A stretch of DNA of 55,539 bases from CAZSSM01 sp964609385 (GTDB lineage: Bacteria; Planctomycetota; Planctomycetia; Isosphaerales; Isosphaeraceae). Shown here piece by piece: positions 26,263 to 34,588 of this stretch. Every line of letters begins with the position of its first letter. The stretch's first letter is position 1. The stretch lies in assembly GCA_964609385.1 (NCBI GenBank), contig CAZSSM010000047.1, positions 1-55,539 of the forward strand, given 5' to 3'. A model generated the notes under the pieces. The model saw only the letters and a program-made list of their open reading frames with translations. It was not told the origin of the DNA and made no database searches. Both the position numbers and the translations under genes were made by a program.

Positions 26263-27804
26263 TCAAGAGCCCGACGAGGGATCGGACGACCCGAAGGCCA
26301 TCGCCGTCTCCGTCGAAGAGACCAGGTCCCAGGCCCACGATCCGACCAGGACCAGTGCGATCAAGGCTGACAGGGCGAAGCGGAGCGAGCGACGACGGGC
26401 CCAGAGCGCTTGGGGATCTACACATGCCCCAGCGGCCAAGACGACCAGCAATGGGATCAGCGGCAGGTGGTACCGCGGGTGCCCGAAGGTGACCGCGTGC
26501 AATGCCCAAAGGTAGAGCGTCATCAAGACCAGGAGCCCGAAGGTCCTCGGCTCTGGCCAGGATCGGACGAATCCGCCGAAGATCGCCGTGAGGATCACGA
26601 CCGCGTAGGCCCCACAGACCAACGCCGCGGCGCCGAGGACCACATGACGCGGGGCCGGGCCGAAGTAGCCGCGTTGCAGGCCCGCCACCAGGGTCCGTTC
26701 CAGGTTCCAGAAATGGAGGCTCTTGACGGCCGACCGCTGAAGCGTCTGGAGCGGATGGTCGAGCACGTAGCGGAAGCCATGGCGCATCGCCAACTTGTCG
26801 CGTTGGCCCTGGGTGGCGGCGACGAAGGCCTCGGGATCGTTGTTGCGGAGGACCGCGTCCCAAGAACGCTCACCCTGAATCGAGATCGCGTCCCAGGTCC
26901 GGTACAGGGGCGTGAACTCGTAGTTGCCCATCATGAAGTTCCGTCCGCCCATGCAGTCGACGACGGTGAGCGTGCCTTGCAACCGTGTGTTGCGGATCGC
27001 CCACGGCGCGATGACCAGATAGGCCGTCACCCCGACCACCAATGCCGCGACGATCCGTCGACGGACCGGCCCGCGCCAGGCCACCAGCAGGTAGGCGGCC
27101 AGCACCGGTGGGAACGGCCAGAGGGCGCTTCGGGTCAGGGCCGCCAGGCCGATCAAAGTCCCGCCCAAGGCCAGCCAGGCCAGCCGGTCCCGGTCCAGGC
27201 CCAGGCAGACCGCCAGGACCGCGGCCGTCAAGAGCACGGTGAAGAGCGTCTCGGTCAAGATCAGCGCCTCGAACCCGATCAGTGACGGATAGCCGCAGCA
27301 AAGCGCCGAGGCGATCAGGGCGAGGCTTTTCTTGCGACCGACGACCCACGCCAGGGCGAAGACCAGACCGACGTTGACCAGGCCCAACGCGGCTTGGAGG
27401 GCGCGGACGGCCTCGTGGTTCTCCGGGCCGAGGACCCGATAGACCCCCGCCACGATGGCCGGGTAGAGCGGTGGCCGGATCGAGACCGGCCGGCCCGGGG
27501 CGAACCCGAACTCTCCCGAACCGACGAGCGTCCCGGCCAGGCCGATGTAGTCGAGTTCGTCGGTGATCTGCGGGGTGACGTCCCGGAACTGTTCCCAGAG
27601 GACGACCCGGACCGCTGCGCCGGCGATCAGGAGACCGACCAAGGCCAGCAGGGTCCAACGGTCCAAGCCGACGGAGCGGCTCGGCGTCGACGTGCTCGAG
27701 TCGCCCGGCGCAGCCGACTCGATCGGACTGTCCGTCACGACCGGCTCACCGGGATCCCTATCACTCACCAAGTGCGTCGCGCTCACCAGAGGTTTCCCGC
27801 TCAT
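26263..27804 (-). CDS. GT39-like (ArnT/PMT type) membrane glycosyltransferase
   Basis: A 513-residue integral membrane protein with about eleven hydrophobic helices. After the first helix comes VTPQITDELDYIGLA, where the acidic pair after helix 1 matches the catalytic Asp/Glu of GT-C enzymes such as ArnT and protein mannosyltransferases. RPPLYPAIVAGVYRVLG and ILTETLFTVLLTAAV are the typical following motifs. Such enzymes use polyprenyl-phosphate sugars on the periplasmic side. The ATG at 27804 follows GGGGAG by 6 nt and is preferred to 27870. The neighbouring UbiA-type gene could make the polyprenyl-phosphate pentose donor, an attractive but unproven link. Confidence 0.82.
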   Translation of the reverse strand: MSGKPLVSATHLVSDRDPGEPVVTDSPIESAAPGDSSTSTPSRSVGLDRWTLLALVGLLIAGAAVRVVLWEQFRDVTPQITDELDYIGLAGTLVGSGEFGFAPGRPVSIRPPLYPAIVAGVYRVLGPENHEAVRALQAALGLVNVGLVFALAWVVGRKKSLALIASALCCGYPSLIGFEALILTETLFTVLLTAAVLAVCLGLDRDRLAWLALGGTLIGLAALTRSALWPFPPVLAAYLLVAWRGPVRRRIVAALVVGVTAYLVIAPWAIRNTRLQGTLTVVDCMGGRNFMMGNYEFTPLYRTWDAISIQGERSWDAVLRNNDPEAFVAATQGQRDKLAMRHGFRYVLDHPLQTLQRSAVKSLHFWNLERTLVAGLQRGYFGPAPRHVVLGAAALVCGAYAVVILTAIFGGFVRSWPEPRTFGLLVLMTLYLWALHAVTFGHPRYHLPLIPLLVVLAAGACVDPQALWARRRSLRFALSALIALVLVGSWAWDLVSSTETAMAFGSSDPSSGS

Positions 27805-27924
27805 CGCGGGCTCCCCAATCGGTCGAAGGGCTCGTCCATCGCGTCGGGTCGAAGATCGATCGGCCGTCACGTCGCGGGTCGATCGATCGCGGTGCGGTCC
27901 CCATCCAAAGACAGGTCCGAATGA

Positions 27925-29013
27925 TCAGAGATGCCAGAGTGTGGGAATCGGTGTCGGCGGGACGTTGAAGAGCTGATACAGCGGGCGGATCTCGACGAAC
28001 ATCAGCAGGACGAACATCGTCACGCAGATCATCAGGTAGACCATCAAGCCTCGCTCGCGGTACAGCTTCTCGGGGCTCTGCGTGGCGCTATCCTGGCGGA
28101 ACGCGATCAGCAGGTAGTAGCAGACGAACCCGCCGATCAAGGGGAACGAGAGGATCAGCTCCAGGTGGTAGCGGATGATGAAGATGCCGAGGAACATCGC
28201 GAAGCAGGTCACATAGAAGAACATGCTGACCAGCAGCTTGGTCTCGTCGTAGTGGGCGAACGACTTGCGATAGGCCGCGGCGGTGGCCGGGTCGCCGATC
28301 ATCCGGTATTCGGAGAACCGCTTGGCGGCCATGAAGAAGGCGCCGATCATCCAGTAGGCGACCATCAGCGACATCGGCGGGATGACCGTGGTGGTCACGG
28401 CGAACCAGCCGAGCATCAGCCGGAGCGGGTTGTTGATCGATTCAGTGAGCACGTCCACGTAGGGGAGATCCTTGGATCGGACCGGCGGAACGTTGTAGAC
28501 CAGGCCCATGATCCAAAGCCCCGCGGCCGAGAGCAGGAACGGCCGGTTGACCAGCGCGGCCATCCCGATCCCGATGATCCCCAAGACGAGCCATTCGAGG
28601 TAAGCCATTGGGATCGCGACCCGCCCCGACGGGATCGCCCGGTGCCGCTTGACCGGGTGCTGGCGGTCGGACCGCGCGTCCAGGATCTCGTTGAGCACGT
28701 AGTTGCTCGAGGCCACCAGGCAGACGCTGCACAAGGCCAACAGGATCTGCGGGGCGGCGAACCAGTTCAGCAGGTCGGGCCGGCAGAAGAGGGCAAGCAC
28801 GACCCCTAGCAACATGAAGACGTTCTTAAACCAATGGTCCGGCCGCGCGATCTCGACATAGCCGCGCAGAGCGTCCAGCAGCCCCGATGAGGTGGTCGAG
28901 GCATGGTCCGGATGGGGGATTGCGCCCAGTTCGGCGTTGGCCAGCCGGAGCCGGCCGGTCGAGGACGCGTCGCGTTGTTGGGTCGAGCCGACCTCAGGCG
29001 TGGTGTTCTTCAT
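27925..29013 (-). CDS. UbiA-family prenyltransferase, DPPR-synthase-like
   Basis: A 362-residue membrane protein of the UbiA superfamily with about eight to nine helices. The first Asp-rich motif is NEILDARSDRQHPVKRHR (NxxxDxxxD), and the DRQHPVKRHRxIPSG continuation closely resembles decaprenyl-phosphate phosphoribosyltransferase. The second is YNVPPVRSKDLPYVDVLTES. The first 60 residues are hydrophilic and variable. The chosen ATG at 29013 yields MKNTTPEV; the frame extends upstream to 29100 without a ribosome site. The family link suggests transfer of phosphoribose to a polyprenyl phosphate, the first step to an arabinofuranosyl or ribosyl lipid donor; the GT39-like gene lies next to it. 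Confidence 0.82.
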   Translation of the reverse strand: MKNTTPEVGSTQQRDASSTGRLRLANAELGAIPHPDHASTTSSGLLDALRGYVEIARPDHWFKNVFMLLGVVLALFCRPDLLNWFAAPQILLALCSVCLVASSNYVLNEILDARSDRQHPVKRHRAIPSGRVAIPMAYLEWLVLGIIGIGMAALVNRPFLLSAAGLWIMGLVYNVPPVRSKDLPYVDVLTESINNPLRLMLGWFAVTTTVIPPMSLMVAYWMIGAFFMAAKRFSEYRMIGDPATAAAYRKSFAHYDETKLLVSMFFYVTCFAMFLGIFIIRYHLELILSFPLIGGFVCYYLLIAFRQDSATQSPEKLYRERGLMVYLMICVTMFVLLMFVEIRPLYQLFNVPPTPIPTLWHL

Positions 29014-29188
29014 CGTCGGGGTGTCCCAGCATTGACATCGGACCGATCGCGATCGGGCCTCGACGACCCCACGATGAGTCGTCGAGGCGATTGAGGGCAT
29101 CTCGGGGAAGGGGAGGCCGGCATCTTGGGGGCATCAGGCGCCGCATATCAACGGCGCCCGGCGTTTGTTGCTGCGCTGCGTTGGGCCG

Positions 29189-31174
29189 TCAGCGGAGGCT
29201 CGCGGCGACGGGACTGGTGGTCGAGGTCGACGGGACCGAAAGGGTCGGCGTCGGGGCTTCGAGGTCGGGAGAGGGGGTGGTGGGGGCGTTCAGGTAGCGG
29301 TCCGCCCAGGCGGCCAGCACCATCAAGGTCCAGAGCGGCCGTGACTCGTCGCCGAGCCCAGACCGATGCCGCTGAAGGAGACGGGCGACCCGATCGCGAT
29401 CGATCCAGTCGCCGACGATCGAGGACGGGCTGAGGACCCGGTCGCGGAATGTCGCGTGCAGGGAGCCTCGGAACCATTCGCTGAGCGGGACCTCGAAGCC
29501 TTGCTTGGGCCGATCGAGGATCCCGGGCGGGAGCCGATCATCGTAGGTCCGCTTGAGGATCCACTTCGTCTGGCCGTCGCGGATCTTGAACATTGAGGGC
29601 ATCGCCAGGGCCGACTCAAGCAGCTCGTGGTCCAGCAGCGGCGGACGGACCTCCAGCCCGTGGGCCATGCTGGCGCGATCGACCTTGACCAGGTAACCGT
29701 CGACGAGCGTCGCGGCCAGGTCGACGGCGATCATGCCGGCCAGGTGATCGCGCTCCCCGTCGCGCGGATAGCGCAGGGCCATCTCGCGTTCCGGGTCATG
29801 GTCCCCGAGTTCGGCGATCAGCTCGGACGAAAGCAAGGACCGTCGGCGGTCCGACCGCAACGTCGAGAGCGTGTACGCATAAGCGGTCGCGGGGTCTCGG
29901 CTCAGGTTCTCCAGCAAGGTCTTGGCCCGGAAGATCCGGGGCAGGTAGTCGGCTTTGGGCCATCGGCGTCCCAGCGGACCCAGCAGGCCGGTCCGGATTG
30001 CGGCCGGGCACCCGGACCGGATCCGGGGCTCCCAGAGGTGGTGGGCGGATCGGGAGTAGCCACCGAAGGCCTCGTCGCCGCCATCGCCCGAGAGGACGAC
30101 CTTGACGTGCTCGGCGGCCATCCGCGACAGGGCCAGGGTCGGGATCGCCGACGGGTCGGCGAACGGCTCGTCGTAGTGTTCGGTGAGGCCCTCGAGTGCT
30201 TCGGCCGAGTCGGACGAGACGACCTGCTCGATGTGCCGCGTGCCGAACCGCCCGGCGACCCGACGGGCGTGCGGCAGTTCGTCGTAGCCGGCTTCGCGGA
30301 ACCCGATCGAGAAGGTGTGCATCGCCGGCAGGTGCCGGGAGGCCGACTCGACGACGATGCTCGAATCGATCCCGCCGCTGAGGAACGCGCCCACCGGCAC
30401 GTCGGCGACTAAGTGGCTGAGGACGGCCGAGTCGATCGTCTCGGAGACCGACGTGACCAAGTTGGCCTCATCGACCGGCCCGTTCGAGTCGAACGCCGGC
30501 GCCCAGTAGCGTCGGCCTCGCTCGCGGAACCGGCCGTTGTCGACCTCAACGGTGAGCATGTGACCGGCCGGCCATTTCTCAATCCCTCGGAAGATCGATC
30601 GCGGACCCGGCACGAACCCGTAGCACAAATAGTCTTCCAGGGCGCGGGGGTCGACCGAACGGTCGATGCCGTAGGCCAAGATCGCCTTCGGTTCGGATCC
30701 GAAGAGCAGTTGCTTGGCGTCGCGGTAGAGGTAGAGCGGCTTGATCCCGATCCGGTCCCGCGCCAGGGTGAGTCGGCCTCGGGGCCGATCCCAGATCGCC
30801 AGGGCGAACATGCCCCGGAGCTGATCGACGAAGTCCGGACCGCACTCCTCGTAGAGATGGACCAGCACCTCGGTGTCGCTTTGGGTCCGGAACCGATGGC
30901 CCCGCGCGACGAGGCCGTCGCGGAGGGTGCGGTAGTTGTAGATCTCGCCGTTGAAGACGATCTGGATCGAGTCGTCTTCGTTGCCGATCGGTTGCCGACC
31001 GGCGGCCGGGTCGATGATGGCCAGCCGTCGATGCGCCAGACCAACGCCCGGTTCGATCCACGTCCCGGAGCCGTCGGGACCGCGGTGCCAGAGCGATCGC
31101 CCCATCGCGTCGAGGACCCGAGGGTCAACGAGCCGATCGCGCTCGGAGTACAGAATCCCCGCGATGCCACACAT
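29189..31174 (-). CDS. asnB: Asparagine synthetase-type amidotransferase (exosortase-associated)
   Basis: A 661-residue glutamine-dependent amidotransferase. MCGIAGILYS at the N-terminus supplies the catalytic Cys2, RGPDGSGTW and LAHRRLAIID complete the glutaminase site, and VFNGEIYNYRTL is the glutamine-binding loop. AFLSGGIDSSIVVESA is the ATP PP-loop of the synthetase half; LSGDGGDEAFGGY is a further family motif. This matches amidotransferases repeatedly found in exosortase loci (TIGR03108-like), thought to amidate a sugar carboxylate. The ATG at 31174 begins the conserved MCG; upstream in-frame codons to 31243 lie in the previous gene. Only 4 nt separate it from the acetyltransferase stop. 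Confidence 0.92.
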   Translation of the reverse strand: MCGIAGILYSERDRLVDPRVLDAMGRSLWHRGPDGSGTWIEPGVGLAHRRLAIIDPAAGRQPIGNEDDSIQIVFNGEIYNYRTLRDGLVARGHRFRTQSDTEVLVHLYEECGPDFVDQLRGMFALAIWDRPRGRLTLARDRIGIKPLYLYRDAKQLLFGSEPKAILAYGIDRSVDPRALEDYLCYGFVPGPRSIFRGIEKWPAGHMLTVEVDNGRFRERGRRYWAPAFDSNGPVDEANLVTSVSETIDSAVLSHLVADVPVGAFLSGGIDSSIVVESASRHLPAMHTFSIGFREAGYDELPHARRVAGRFGTRHIEQVVSSDSAEALEGLTEHYDEPFADPSAIPTLALSRMAAEHVKVVLSGDGGDEAFGGYSRSAHHLWEPRIRSGCPAAIRTGLLGPLGRRWPKADYLPRIFRAKTLLENLSRDPATAYAYTLSTLRSDRRRSLLSSELIAELGDHDPEREMALRYPRDGERDHLAGMIAVDLAATLVDGYLVKVDRASMAHGLEVRPPLLDHELLESALAMPSMFKIRDGQTKWILKRTYDDRLPPGILDRPKQGFEVPLSEWFRGSLHATFRDRVLSPSSIVGDWIDRDRVARLLQRHRSGLGDESRPLWTLMVLAAWADRYLNAPTTPSPDLEAPTPTLSVPSTSTTSPVAASLR

Positions 31175-31178
31175 GGGT

Positions 31179-31874
31179 TCACTCGACTCCCTGGTTGATT
31201 CGCGGATCGTGAGCCGACCCGTTCGAGTCGATCGTCTCGACATGGTCGATCGGATTGTCCGTCGAGGTCGGACGGGCCGGTCCGTTGTCCTGGGTTCGGT
31301 CGCGGACCACCCGCGCGGGGTTGCCGACGGCGATCGCGTAGTCTGGGATCGGCTTGGTCACGACCGACCCGGCGCCGACGACGCAGTGGTCGCCCACATC
31401 GGCCATCACCACGGCCCGCTCACCGATCCAACTGTCGCGGCCGACCCGGATCCGGACCCAACGTCCGGGCTGCTCGCGGATCGGGACGTCCAACCGCTCG
31501 ATCCCGTGCTGGTGGCCGCCGTTAACCAATGAGACATGTGAAGCGATCAGCGCGTCGTCGCCGACGTCGACGTCGCCCAGTGTGCAGCTCAGGCCGACGT
31601 AGGCCCGGTCGCCGATGGTGGTCGACGCCGAGGTGATCACCGTGCCGAACCCGATCCAGCAATCGGCGCCGCAGCGGGCCAGGGTCGCGTTCAGGAACGC
31701 GCGGCGGAAGTACATCCCCGGGATCCCCGGCAGCAGACTCAAGGCCTGCGACCAACCTGGGAAACACCGATCGGCGCCCAGCGCGGCCCGCTCGAGCCGG
31801 TAGAGCAGGACCGCCGGGGCGACCAGGATCGCGCAGATGAGATGGACAAGGCGCTTGAGCAACGCTCGCGACAT
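31179..31874 (-). CDS. Hexapeptide-repeat (left-handed beta-helix) acyltransferase
   Basis: A 231-residue O-acetyltransferase-like protein. Residues about 70-195 carry imperfect hexapeptide repeats (IGFGTVITSASTTIGDRAYV, VGDDALIASHVSLVNGGHQ, WIGERAVVMADVGDHCVVG) and end with GAGSVVTKPIPDYAIAVGNP, the acetyl-CoA-binding turn of the WcaF/NodL/CysE group. HQHG carries a candidate catalytic His. It probably O-acetylates the polymer or a precursor. An in-frame extension to 33047 is antisense-like sequence inside the next gene; the ATG at 31874 begins the recognisable protein. The adjoining amidotransferase gene follows after 4 nt. Confidence 0.88.
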   Translation of the reverse strand: MSRALLKRLVHLICAILVAPAVLLYRLERAALGADRCFPGWSQALSLLPGIPGMYFRRAFLNATLARCGADCWIGFGTVITSASTTIGDRAYVGLSCTLGDVDVGDDALIASHVSLVNGGHQHGIERLDVPIREQPGRWVRIRVGRDSWIGERAVVMADVGDHCVVGAGSVVTKPIPDYAIAVGNPARVVRDRTQDNGPARPTSTDNPIDHVETIDSNGSAHDPRINQGVE

Positions 31875-32005
31875 CGATCGGGGCTCGTCGTGATCGGGCC
31901 GGCCGAGACGTGACCCGACCACCGGCGATGGGTTCGGGATGAGGCTCGGGCCGAGCGAGTTGTTGAAGGTGTGCCGAAGCGAGAGGTTTCGCGAATCGGC
32001 CGATC

Positions 32006-33241
32006 TCACGACGGGGTCGTCTGGAGCCGCTCGTCTGACCCGCTCGGGCGCTTTGGGGCGACTCGACGGGTTGTTTGAGGGCTCAGCGAATCGAAGAGGT
32101 CGGCGGCCTGGGCAGCTTGGCGACTCCAGCAGAACCGGGTCTCGACCCAGTGCCTGGCGTCGAGGCCCATCCGGTCCAGGCGTTGCCGATCGCCGAGCAG
32201 GTCCACGATCGCCTCGGCGATCGGTCCGGGCTCGTTGGCATCGACGAGCCGACCGGTTCGGCCGTCGTCCAGGGTTTCGGCCGTCCCGCCGGACCGCCCG
32301 GCCAGGATGGGGCGACCGCAGGCCTGCGCTTCCAGGAGGACCATGCCGAACCCTTCGAAGTCGTGGCCGTCGCGGCGGTTGGCCAACACGAACAGGTCGG
32401 CCTGTTGGAACAGCGTGGGCAGGAGCCCATCGTCGACGAGCCCGTGGAACCGGACCTGCTCGGTGACGCCGTGTTGGGCCGCGAGGGCTTCGAGGTGTTG
32501 CCGATCGTCCCCGTCGCCGACCAGGGCGTAGAGCACGTCGGGGACCGCCTCGCGGATCCGGCTCAGCGCCCGGATCACCTGATCTTGACCCTTGCGAGGT
32601 TGCAGGCGACCGACGGTCAGCAGGACTGTCCGATCGCGCCAGCCCAGCGCGTCGCGGAGTTCGGGATCCGGGGGGGCCGGCTGGAACCGTTCGAGGTCGA
32701 CGCCGGGATGGATCACCGCGATCGACTCGGCCGGTAGACCCCAGTGCTCGACCAACTCCGAGTGGGTGTTCCACGAGTTGGCGATGACGACTCGGGCGTC
32801 TTGGAGCACCCGACGGGTCAGGAATCGGAGTTCGCGGCTGGTCGTCCGCGCCAGGGCGAACTCTTCGCCATGGGCATAGCAGAGGTAAGGGATGCCGGTC
32901 AGTCGGCGAAACATCCAGGCGGTCAGACCTTCGGAGAGGCACTTGCCGCAGTGGACTTGCTCGATGACCTCGTCTCGGGCGAGCCGTCGCAAGTGACCGA
33001 GGAGCCTCCCGTGATGGACCAGCGTGGCCGGATCGAGCAAGCCCCAAGTCGGTGGCGAGAGCGAACGGCGTTGGATCCGAAGTCCCGAGTCGCGATCGAA
33101 GTCCGAGGCCGAGTTGTCGGTGTTCGTGCCGACGATCAGGCGTGTGCGGTCAGTTAGGATCCGCCGATAGATCTCCCAGAGCCAGCGACCGCTGCCGCCG
33201 GCCTGAGGCGGGAAGACTTCGCTGAGCACGAGGCGGGTCAT
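32006..33241 (-). CDS. GT4-like glycosyltransferase
   Basis: A 411-residue GT-B enzyme. MTRLVLSEVFPPQAGGSGRW opens the acceptor domain with the Gly loop, YLCYAHGEEFALART is the usual central motif, and VIHPGVDLERFQ, LLTVGRLQPRKGQDQVIRA, VLANRRDGHDFEGFGMVLLE and GRPILAGRSGGTAETLDDG form the donor site. The pattern is of GT4 mannosyl- or glucosyltransferases such as the PimB/PimA branch. The ATG overlaps the stop of the preceding GT gene by 4 nt (33238-33241), so the two are probably translated together. About 80 residues after the last core helix are Arg-rich and poorly conserved. Confidence 0.9.
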   Translation of the reverse strand: MTRLVLSEVFPPQAGGSGRWLWEIYRRILTDRTRLIVGTNTDNSASDFDRDSGLRIQRRSLSPPTWGLLDPATLVHHGRLLGHLRRLARDEVIEQVHCGKCLSEGLTAWMFRRLTGIPYLCYAHGEEFALARTTSRELRFLTRRVLQDARVVIANSWNTHSELVEHWGLPAESIAVIHPGVDLERFQPAPPDPELRDALGWRDRTVLLTVGRLQPRKGQDQVIRALSRIREAVPDVLYALVGDGDDRQHLEALAAQHGVTEQVRFHGLVDDGLLPTLFQQADLFVLANRRDGHDFEGFGMVLLEAQACGRPILAGRSGGTAETLDDGRTGRLVDANEPGPIAEAIVDLLGDRQRLDRMGLDARHWVETRFCWSRQAAQAADLFDSLSPQTTRRVAPKRPSGSDERLQTTPS

Positions 33242-34512
33242 GCGCGGGCCGCCTCGTGGTCTGAGCTGTGCGCCGACAGGGCGAGCCGGTACTGGGTGAG
33301 GACCTTCTGGGCATGGACCTTCAGGGCGAAGTGCTCCTCACAGCGCTGACGGCCGGCTTCGCCCATGGCGCGTCGGGTCGACTCATCGAGGATCAGCCAG
33401 GCCATCGCCACGGCCCAGGCTTCGGGGCGGCCCGGCTCGACCAGCAGCCCGGTCTTGCGGTGCTCGATCATCTCGGGGATCCCGCCGACGTCGGAGCCGA
33501 GGACGGGCAGGCCCTGCGACATCGCCTCGAGCGTCGCGTTGCCCAACGGCTCGATCAGCGAGGGCACCACGGCGATGTCCGAGGCGATTAACCAGTCTGG
33601 CAGGTCGTCGCGGAAACCGAGGAACCGGGCCGGACAGCCCAACGATGCGGCCAGGCCCTCCATCGTCTTGCGGTAGGCGCCTCGACCCTGCAGGTCGTCG
33701 CCGATCAGGAGCAGGTCGGCCCGCTCACGCGCCTCTGGGCTCATCATCATCCAGGCTTGCAATAGGACACCGACCCCCTTGCGCTCGATCATCTGACCGG
33801 CGAAGGTGACGATGATGCGGTCCGGGTCCAGCCCCAAGGCCGATCGCCTGATGGCCCGATCGGCCGGCGTCACCCGAGCCGGGAGCGGGAGCCCGTCGTG
33901 CACGACCACCTGCGGGCTCCGGTTGAGCGAGAGCGACTCACGGCACATCGTCTTCATCAGATATTTCGAGACGAAGAGCCCACGCTCGGTACTATACTTG
34001 TTCATCCAGTCGATAGCTGAGCCCGGGAACGGGTACCGGTGATGGCAGACCCGGGGGATCCCCAATGCGCCGGCCGGGCCGGAAAGGACCTGATGCGTCG
34101 GCAGGTCGTTGCTGTGGACCACGTCGGGGCGTTCCCGACGCAGCAGCGCGTGTAGTCGACGTCGCGAACGGATATAGGGCAGCGGGTTCCACTTGTCCGT
34201 CAGGGCCATGGGCACCGACTCCCAACGGAGCTGGGCCTTCTCGATCCGCTCGCTGACCGGGCCCCGGCGCCCCAGGACGACCAGGACGTCGTGGCCCAAT
34301 TCGCGGAGGCCGATCGCCAGGCGTTCGGCGGCGATCTCGGCTCCGCCCAGGAACGGAGCCATGCTCGCCAGGCAGATGCGAAGCCGCTGACCTTCACCCG
34401 GGTCCGGATCGCGATCCGACCGGATCCCATTGCAGTTCTCGGCGAGGGGTGTGGCCGTCGTGTCGCAGGACACGGGCACACCCGGCAGCGGTGCGGTCTG
34501 TTGAAGCGTCAT
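33238..34512 (-). CDS. GT4-like glycosyltransferase
   Basis: A 424-residue GT-B enzyme. About 45 variable residues precede LRICLASMAPFLGGAEIAAE, the N-terminal Gly loop. VHSNDLPTHQVLSGPAGALG and ICHHRYPFPG-like CHHRYPF lie in the acceptor domain. The donor domain shows VTFAGQMIERKGVGVLLQAW, FLGFRDDLPDWLIASDIAVV, SLIEPLGNATLEAMSQGLPV and GSDVGGIPEMIE. AGGAGA is found about 11 nt before the ATG. The stop overlaps the next GT gene by 4 nt. It resembles the GT4 enzymes that add the second or third sugar in Gram-negative capsules, but the sugar is unknown. Confidence 0.9.
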   Translation of the reverse strand: MTLQQTAPLPGVPVSCDTTATPLAENCNGIRSDRDPDPGEGQRLRICLASMAPFLGGAEIAAERLAIGLRELGHDVLVVLGRRGPVSERIEKAQLRWESVPMALTDKWNPLPYIRSRRRLHALLRRERPDVVHSNDLPTHQVLSGPAGALGIPRVCHHRYPFPGSAIDWMNKYSTERGLFVSKYLMKTMCRESLSLNRSPQVVVHDGLPLPARVTPADRAIRRSALGLDPDRIIVTFAGQMIERKGVGVLLQAWMMMSPEARERADLLLIGDDLQGRGAYRKTMEGLAASLGCPARFLGFRDDLPDWLIASDIAVVPSLIEPLGNATLEAMSQGLPVLGSDVGGIPEMIEHRKTGLLVEPGRPEAWAVAMAWLILDESTRRAMGEAGRQRCEEHFALKVHAQKVLTQYRLALSAHSSDHEAARA

Positions 34513-34588
34513 CAGTGAACGGTCTCCTGACGAAGAGGGTTGGGAAGTCCAGTTCCCGACCCCGCGATCGAAACGGCTGGCTCGACCC

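Noticed and set aside
25565..26863. A 432-codon minus-strand frame between the AsnB-like and GT39-like genes
   Set aside because: It overlaps both real genes in another frame and has low-complexity composition.
31875..33047. N-terminal extension of the acetyltransferase frame to 622 residues
   Set aside because: It lies inside a clear glycosyltransferase gene in another frame and is Arg/Pro/Gly-rich without a domain.
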